A stretch of 55,569 nt of DNA, taken from positions 1 through 55,569 of the forward strand of contig JAGCLZ010000088.1 in assembly GCA_017646685.1 (NCBI GenBank). Direction: 5' to 3'. A model generated the notes under the pieces. That model saw nothing but the letters and a program-made list of their open reading frames with translations. It was not told the origin of the DNA and searched no databases. The position numbers were made by a program, and so were the translations under genes. The stretch comes from Bacteroidales bacterium (GTDB lineage Bacteria > Bacteroidota > Bacteroidia > Bacteroidales > P3). Positions 50,870 to 55,569 of the stretch are shown one piece after another (within the stretch, counting starts at the first letter, position 1; each line of letters begins with the position of its first letter).

Positions 50870-52255
50870 TTATATAATTGCCTTTATATCATTTATTATA
50901 CGCTGAGCCAATTCGTCGGCTTTGTCGGCTGTTTGGCTTTCGGAATATATACGAATTATAGGTTCTGTGTTGGATTTACGTAAATGTACCCACTCGTTGC
51001 CAAATTCTATCTTAACACCATCAATAGTGCTTACCGGCTGATCTTTGTATTTCTCGGCCATTGTTTTCAACACATTATCCACATCTATTTCGGGTGTAAG
51101 AGATATTTTGTTTTTAGATATTACATAGTTAGGATATGTTTTGCGCAATTCCGAAACAGCAATACCTTTCTTTGCCAAATGAGTAAGGAACAAAGCCACA
51201 CCTACCAAAGCATCGCGGCCGCTGTGCAATTCGGGGTAGATAACACCTCCATTGCCTTCGCCACCTATGATAGCGTTGGTAGCTTTCATCTTTTCTACCA
51301 CGTTCACCTCTCCTACTGCTGCCGATGCATAGCTACAGCCGTAGCCTTCGGTTACATCGCGCAAAGCACGTGTCGACGACATATTGGAAACAGTATTTCC
51401 CTTTTGATTAGACAGCACATAGTCAGCTACAGCCACAAGTGTGTATTCCTCACCAAACATCTCTCCGTTTTCGCATATAAGAGCCAAACGGTCCACATCT
51501 GGGTCAACCACTATACCAAGGTCGCAACCATTTTCCTTAACTACCGACGATATTTCTGTAAGATTTTCCGGCAATGGTTCGGGGTTATGGGCAAATTTAC
51601 CATTAGGTTCGCAGTTAAGTTCTACTACATTTTCCACTCCCAAAGCTTTAAGCAAGCGAGGTATAGCTATACCACCGGTAGAGTTTACAGCATCAACAGC
51701 CACCTTAAAGCCGGCTTTCTTTATACTCTCTACATCTACTAGCGGAAGATTTATCACCTTTTGTATATGAGTATCTATTGTGTTGAAGTCGGTTATATAT
51801 TTACCCAAATTTTCCACTTGAGCAAAGTTTATATCCATAGTTTCGGCAAGTTCAAGCACCTCATTACCTTCGGCAGCATTAATAAATTCACCTTTGGCAT
51901 TAAGAAGTTTCAGTGCGTTCCACTGCATAGGGTTGTGGCTGGCTGTTATTATTATACCGCCATCGGCTTTTTTGTCTACCACTACCACTTCCACTGTTGG
52001 GGTTGTGGATAGGCCGGTTTCTATAACGTCGATCCCCATTCCCATCAATGTACCTACTACCAGACTGTCTACCATCTGGCCCGATATACGTGCGTCACGA
52101 CCTACCACCAATTGGAGTTTTTCTTTCGATGAATTCTTTTTTAAGAAAGTAGCAAATGCCGAGGTAAATTTCACTACATCAATAGGGCTTAGACCTTCGC
52201 CTTGCACACCGCCTATGGTTCCTCTAATTCCGGATATTGATTTTATCAGAGACAT
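50870..52255 (-). CDS. glmM: Phosphoglucosamine mutase (phosphohexomutase family)
   Basis: 461 residues of the alpha-D-phosphohexomutase superfamily. The phosphoserine loop is GGIIITASHNPMQWNALK, the metal loop is VDPDVDRLALI, the sugar-binding loop is GGEGNGGVIYPELHSGRDAL, and the phosphate-binding loop is LRKSNTEPIIRIYSES. The N-terminus SISGIRGTIGG matches the group annotated GlmM in Bacteroidetes, which feeds UDP-GlcNAc synthesis. A phosphomannomutase activity cannot be excluded from sequence alone. It lies downstream of mutA after a hairpin. Confidence 0.87.
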   Translation of the reverse strand: MSLIKSISGIRGTIGGVQGEGLSPIDVVKFTSAFATFLKKNSSKEKLQLVVGRDARISGQMVDSLVVGTLMGMGIDVIETGLSTTPTVEVVVVDKKADGGIIITASHNPMQWNALKLLNAKGEFINAAEGNEVLELAETMDINFAQVENLGKYITDFNTIDTHIQKVINLPLVDVESIKKAGFKVAVDAVNSTGGIAIPRLLKALGVENVVELNCEPNGKFAHNPEPLPENLTEISSVVKENGCDLGIVVDPDVDRLALICENGEMFGEEYTLVAVADYVLSNQKGNTVSNMSSTRALRDVTEGYGCSYASAAVGEVNVVEKMKATNAIIGGEGNGGVIYPELHSGRDALVGVALFLTHLAKKGIAVSELRKTYPNYVISKNKISLTPEIDVDNVLKTMAEKYKDQPVSTIDGVKIEFGNEWVHLRKSNTEPIIRIYSESQTADKADELAQRIINDIKAII

Positions 52256-52296
52256 ATTGTTTTCCTTTTAATATTAAAAAATCAAATATATAAAGA

Positions 52297-52330
52297 ACGA
52301 GAATACTCAAACAATGTGAATATTCTCGTT
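52297..52330 (-). terminator. Hairpin between mutA and glmM
   Basis: AACGAGAATA (52297-52306) pairs perfectly with TATTCTCGTT (52321-52330). It lies 22 bp beyond the mutA stop. The T-tract on the minus strand is weak (CTTTATATATTT), so read-through to glmM is possible. Confidence 0.55.
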
Positions 52331-52351
52331 TCAATAATATTATTATTATGA

Positions 52352-54211
52352 TTAAATCAAGTTAAGCATTTTTTGGAAAGCTGTCAACGATTCCAATACA
52401 TTTGTTTTTACATGGATAAATTCGTCAACGCCTTGAGCTTTGTAAGCTTCTACTTGTTCTTTTGGATAACCGGCCAATACTATGCTCTTAACTTTGCCTT
52501 TCAAACCAGCACATACATCGTTTACTATTTCGGCATATTCTTCGTCAGAAGAACACATTACCACGATATCGGCTTTAGCATCCAAAGCAGCTTTTACACC
52601 TTCGGCAGCTGTAGCAAATCCTACATTGTCTATGATTTCATAACCGGCAACACCAAAGAAGTTTGTAGCAAATCCAGAACGAGCTTTACGCATAGCCAAG
52701 TTTCCGTAAGTCAACAAGAATACTTTTGGTTTTTGAGCAGCTTTTTCAGTAGCCAAACGCAATTCTTCGAAAGCTTGAGCACCACGGTATTGGTTCAAAA
52801 CCTTTACTTCGGTACCTTTAGCTCCGCAGCAACAACATTCTTTAGCTTGGATTTTGTCGCCCATATTTTCGGCTAAGTTTGGATATTGGTTTGTACCCAA
52901 AATAACAGTCTTACGAGTTGCTATATCTTGGTTGCGTTGTTGAGCCATCTTTTCTATCTCGTCTTGAACATAACCTTCGCGTATAGCTTTGGCGAAACCG
53001 CCTTTACCTTCAACAGCTAGGAAGTTTTCCCAAGCATATTGAGCTATAGAGTTGGTCAAGTTTTCGATATAGTACGAACCGGCAGCAGGGTCAACTATTT
53101 TGTCCAAATACGATTCTTCTTTCAACAATATTTGTTGGTTGCGAGCAATACGCATTGAGAAATCGTCGGCTTGTTTGTAAGCAGCATCAAAAGGAGCTAC
53201 CGATATAGAATCGGCACCGGCTATAGCTGCCGACATAGTTTCGGTAGTAGTACGCAACATGTTTACGTAAGCATCATATACCGATTTGTTCCATGTCGAA
53301 GAAGTAGCGTGGATATATACATTGTATGCACAAGAGCATTGTGGTGCATATTGTTCTACTATTTTAGACCACAACATACGTGCAGCACGTATTTTAGCCA
53401 TTTCCATAAAGTAGTTGGAACCTATTGCGAAAGTGAATTGCATGTTAGAAGCCACAGTTTCTACTTTGCAACCTTTTTCTGTTAGGTTTGCCATCAAGTC
53501 GTTGGCAGCAGCCAAAGTGTAACCAAGTTCTTGAACGATGCTCGAACCGGCATTGTGGAACATACGTCCGTTTACTGTCAAAGCGCGGAATTTTGGCAAT
53601 TCGGCTTCAATGTAGTTGATTACTTCAACAGCTTCGGCATAGTTGGCTTCTTCGCTTCCGTAGAATTCGCCATGTTTCAACGCATAGTTGAATATGTCAA
53701 AGTCTATGCTTCCTGCTATCTCTTTGGTATCTATGTTTTGTTTTTTAGCTACTTCCACCAAAAGTTTCAATGTTGGCAAATATGATTTTGAGCAAGTGAA
53801 GTTGATTTTCACCTTAGTCAAATCGATACCTTTCAACAAAGTTTCCATTTGCTCTGCTGTAGTTATTTCGCGTACGCAAAGTCCCAAAGCAGTAGCACCG
53901 CGTTTTACTGCATCAACAGCTATGCGGTTGGCTTCAACAGCATCTTTTACAGCAATGTCTTGACGGATATCCCAAGTGTTTGCTTTTGCTTGTTTACCTC
54001 TAACGTAAGGAAATTCGTTAGGATTGGTGTTTAGATAAGTAAGGTTTTCTAAATCTTCGGCTCTGTAATATGGTTTTACCGAAAAACCTTCTATTGTTTT
54101 CCAAACTAATTTTTTATCATAGTCGGCACCCTTTAGGTCTTTATTAATAACTTCTTCCCATTTTTCGGTAGAAACGGGAGGAAATTCGGAGAATAACTTA
54201 TTGTTTTCCAT
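52352..54211 (-). CDS. mutA: Methylmalonyl-CoA mutase small subunit
   Basis: 619 residues from the ATG at 54211. The frame could extend to 54250, but that would put the start inside the promoter. It is the non-catalytic (beta) subunit of the B12-dependent mutase that interconverts succinyl-CoA and methylmalonyl-CoA in propionate production. The TIM-barrel part runs from FPPVSTEKWEEVINKDLKGADYDKKL through MRIARNQQILLKEESYLDKIVDPAAGSYYIE. The C-terminal domain resembles the B12 domain but lacks the DxHxxG cobalt-ligand motif, as expected for MutA. A CCCCGAK cysteine cluster precedes that domain. The catalytic partner mutB, normally next to it, is absent: glmM lies downstream instead. Confidence 0.93.
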   Translation of the reverse strand: MENNKLFSEFPPVSTEKWEEVINKDLKGADYDKKLVWKTIEGFSVKPYYRAEDLENLTYLNTNPNEFPYVRGKQAKANTWDIRQDIAVKDAVEANRIAVDAVKRGATALGLCVREITTAEQMETLLKGIDLTKVKINFTCSKSYLPTLKLLVEVAKKQNIDTKEIAGSIDFDIFNYALKHGEFYGSEEANYAEAVEVINYIEAELPKFRALTVNGRMFHNAGSSIVQELGYTLAAANDLMANLTEKGCKVETVASNMQFTFAIGSNYFMEMAKIRAARMLWSKIVEQYAPQCSCAYNVYIHATSSTWNKSVYDAYVNMLRTTTETMSAAIAGADSISVAPFDAAYKQADDFSMRIARNQQILLKEESYLDKIVDPAAGSYYIENLTNSIAQYAWENFLAVEGKGGFAKAIREGYVQDEIEKMAQQRNQDIATRKTVILGTNQYPNLAENMGDKIQAKECCCCGAKGTEVKVLNQYRGAQAFEELRLATEKAAQKPKVFLLTYGNLAMRKARSGFATNFFGVAGYEIIDNVGFATAAEGVKAALDAKADIVVMCSSDEEYAEIVNDVCAGLKGKVKSIVLAGYPKEQVEAYKAQGVDEFIHVKTNVLESLTAFQKMLNLI

Positions 54212-54247
54212 TATATTATATTTTATATTTTTATTTCTTTGAAAGTA

Positions 54248-54279
54248 CAAAAGTACATCTTTTTTTTATTCTTCGCAAC
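54248..54279 (-). promoter_or_regulatory. Promoter of mutA
   Basis: On the minus strand GTTG (54279-54276), a 20-nt spacer and TACTTTTG (54255-54248) fit the consensus with one mismatch. It shows that mutA begins a transcript, so no mutB lies upstream in the same operon. Confidence 0.7.
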
Positions 54280-54476
54280 TTTATTTCCCACATTATGCCA
54301 AAAAAGAATAGCATTGTAGAAGCAAACATTTGTATATCCGCCACTTATCGGCCTAAACTATTCATCAAAAAGATATTCACTTTGTTTTGTGAATACAAGC
54401 CACACAGGCTTATGCCCGGCGGCTGTGGGGCTCTGCTTGCGGCAGCGGTGGCATTAGACAAAAGGTGCTGAACCAT

Positions 54477-54514
54477 AAAGGCGAAAGACCTAACCAATGT
54501 TCTGCCTTTCGCCT
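54477..54514 (-). terminator. Hairpin after the 54520 lipoprotein gene
   Basis: AAGGCGAAAG (54477-54486) pairs with CTTTCGCCT (54506-54514), starting a few bases past the stop codon. A second small stem, ATTCAC/GTGAAT, lies near 54374-54393. The T-tract is weak. Confidence 0.5.
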
Positions 54515-54519
54515 CCTGA

Positions 54520-55044
54520 TTATCGTGCATTTTGCTGCAATGCCCTTTGGTAATCCTCGTTGGTGATGGTGTAACAGCCCCAAGTTCGCCACGAGTCATC
54601 GATATAATCGGTTTGCCACGATTTATGGTCGAATATATTATGCTCGGCCGGAAATAATTCCGATGGATAATAATACCTTCTATTGTTGCTGTCGGCAAAG
54701 AAAGCCTTATGCTCCAACACTACACCTCCGTCGAACACAAACTGTGCAACGCATACCGACTTTGCACAGTATGCAGAGTCGCCTCCAAAATATTCCACCA
54801 TAAGATGTGTTATATCTTTGTAGTCATCGTATATCACCTCCTTTTTCTCCGATGGTTGGAGCTTGAGATCGCCTATCTGCACCTCCTTATCGGTTGCATT
54901 CATCACATAAAGATGCATAGTTGTAACACATTCCATTTTTGCACCCTCGCCGCGAACGCAAGGATTGTCCATACACGATGAATAAGCGGCCAAGACCACC
55001 ACGGCAACAAAGAATTTTGCAATAAATTTAATTTTACTTCTCAT
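54520..55044 (-). CDS. Hypothetical lipoprotein
   Basis: 174 residues with a lipoprotein signal (KFFVAVVVLAAYSSC, Cys at about residue 24). The mature protein is probably periplasmic or outer-membrane bound. It is beta-rich, with CVTTMHLYVMNATDKEVQIGDLKL, KEVIYDDYKDITHLMVEYFGGDSAYC and the aromatic tail SWRTWGCYTITNEDYQRAL. Paired cysteines suggest disulfides. No recognised family. It has a perfect consensus promoter, and its leader contains a hairpin (ACGATGT 55081-55087 with ACATCGT 55109-55115). Confidence 0.72.
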   Translation of the reverse strand: MRSKIKFIAKFFVAVVVLAAYSSCMDNPCVRGEGAKMECVTTMHLYVMNATDKEVQIGDLKLQPSEKKEVIYDDYKDITHLMVEYFGGDSAYCAKSVCVAQFVFDGGVVLEHKAFFADSNNRRYYYPSELFPAEHNIFDHKSWQTDYIDDSWRTWGCYTITNEDYQRALQQNAR

Positions 55045-55118
55045 TTCGTCTATTTTTTATTTGTAAATAATTATTTATCAACGATGTAGATATTCAAACG
55101 ATTATCCCACATCGTCTG

Positions 55119-55149
55119 CAAAGGTACGTGTTTTTTTCTGGAGTGCAAA
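55119..55149 (-). promoter_or_regulatory. Promoter of the hypothetical lipoprotein
   Basis: On the minus strand TTTG (55149-55146), a 19-nt spacer and TACCTTTG (55126-55119) match the consensus perfectly. Confidence 0.8.
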
Positions 55150-55177
55150 ACATTCGGCCGAAAAAAACTTTGGCGTA

Positions 55178-55569
55178 GCGTTAGGTTGCCAACGCCCATA
55201 CATTATATATATATCCTCCCGCCGTAGGAATGGAGGTAGCCGAGGCGTTAGGTTGCACCTTGCCCTGGCGTTAAGTTGCACCTTGCCCCGGCGTTAGGTT
55301 GATAGTCCCCTTTCGCCGAAAGGGATATTTGCTTTCGCCGAAAGCGATACCTGCTTTCGCCGAAAGGGATACCTGCTTTCGCCGAAAGGGATACCTGCTT
55401 TCGGCGAAAGGGATATTTGCTTTCGGCGAAAGCAGACCATAAACCTAACGCAAGGGCTACCATAAACCTAACGCAAGGACCACCATCAACCTAACGCAAG
55501 GACCACCATCAACCTAACGCAAGGACCACCATCAACCTAACGCAAGGACCACCATCAACCTAACGCAAG
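55178..55569. repeat. Mirror-symmetric 23/22/23-bp repeat array (cut by window end)
   Basis: Left arm: GCGTTAGG-type units at 55178, 55245, 55268 and 55291 (steps 67, 23, 23). Core: six CTTTCGCCGAAAG-type palindromes starting at 55310, 55332, 55354, 55376, 55398 and 55420, all exactly 22 bp apart. Right arm: AACCTAACGC, the inverse of the left motif, at 55442, 55465, 55488, 55511, 55534 and 55557, all exactly 23 bp apart. The arm-to-core distance is 20.5 bp on each side. Frames crossing it encode only repeat peptides and are not genes. Confidence 0.92.

Noticed and set aside
54345..54698. 117-residue minus-strand frame
   Set aside because: It overlaps the better-supported lipoprotein gene in another frame and has no signal, motif or promoter of its own.
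55248..55463. Small protein with FRRKQ-type repeats on the minus strand
   Set aside because: It is only the translation of the palindromic repeat units, with no start context or family.
55310..55569. CRISPR array
   Set aside because: Repeats are 22-23 bp end to end with no unique spacers, they mirror around a palindromic core, and no cas genes are present.

Overview
The window comes from an anaerobic member of the Bacteroidetes, most likely order Bacteroidales. Evidence: the type IX secretion translocon gene sprA lies directly downstream of ruvA. Bacteroidetes-only families are present (DUF4293, BT_3928-type DoxX protein, DUF1599, HU-CCDC81/SPOR protein). Many promoters fit the Bacteroidetes pattern TTTG-N19..21-TAnnTTTG, and Shine-Dalgarno sequences are nearly absent. 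Amino-acid and propionate fermentation genes (lysine 5,6-aminomutase beta subunit, a CoA-transferase subunit, methylmalonyl-CoA mutase small subunit, ornithine aminotransferase) fit an amino-acid fermenter.

Layout. 1-4.6 kb (+): end of nadC, a YihY membrane protein, a thioesterase, an RlmL-like rRNA methyltransferase and a PMT-like glycosyltransferase. 5-14.5 kb (-): lipoprotein, ruvA, sprA. 14.5-15.3 kb: a frameshifted gene remnant. 15.3-19.9 kb (-): LTA-synthase-like protein, outer-membrane protein, CoA-transferase beta subunit and kamE. 20.9-23.7 kb (-): DUF1599, BT_3928, TlpA, DUF4293. 23.8-31.5 kb: folP, cdaA, acyltransferase, aspS, two small membrane or soluble proteins on the other strand, gcvT, and a TrmH-family methyltransferase. 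31.9-32.2 kb: a structured ncRNA with its own promoter and terminator, possibly 6S RNA. 32.3-41.8 kb: an AT-rich accessory island. It holds orphan genes (TerB-like, Sel1-repeat, zinc-ribbon), a truncated FtsZ GTPase domain beside an M23 peptidase, an MGMT-family protein, and several repeat families. 41.8-46.6 kb (-): dNK, methyltransferase, kdsB, HU/SPOR protein, trmB. 47.3-50.8 kb: glyS, two tRNA-Leu genes (-), rocD. 50.9-55 kb (-): a lipoprotein, mutA and a GlmM-like mutase.

The most unusual signal is in the spacers. At least eight intergenic loci carry short repeats phased at 22 or 23 bp and arranged as mirror images around a centre. The repeat sequences differ between most loci, but the geometry is the same. 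In the two best examples (20131-20376 and 55178-55569) a core of self-palindromic units spaced exactly 22 bp apart is flanked by outward-mirrored units spaced 23 bp apart, and the core-to-arm distances are equal on both sides. In another (31616-31720) a short direct motif repeats every 22 bp while the sequence between the motifs is mirrored. I know of no described element with these properties. The second point of interest is the island: a duplicated 153-bp leader drives two orphan transcription units, and an FtsZ-like protein ends just before the catalytic T7 loop. Third, subunits of three heteromeric fermentation enzymes (KamE, CoA-transferase beta, MutA) appear without the partner genes that normally adjoin them.
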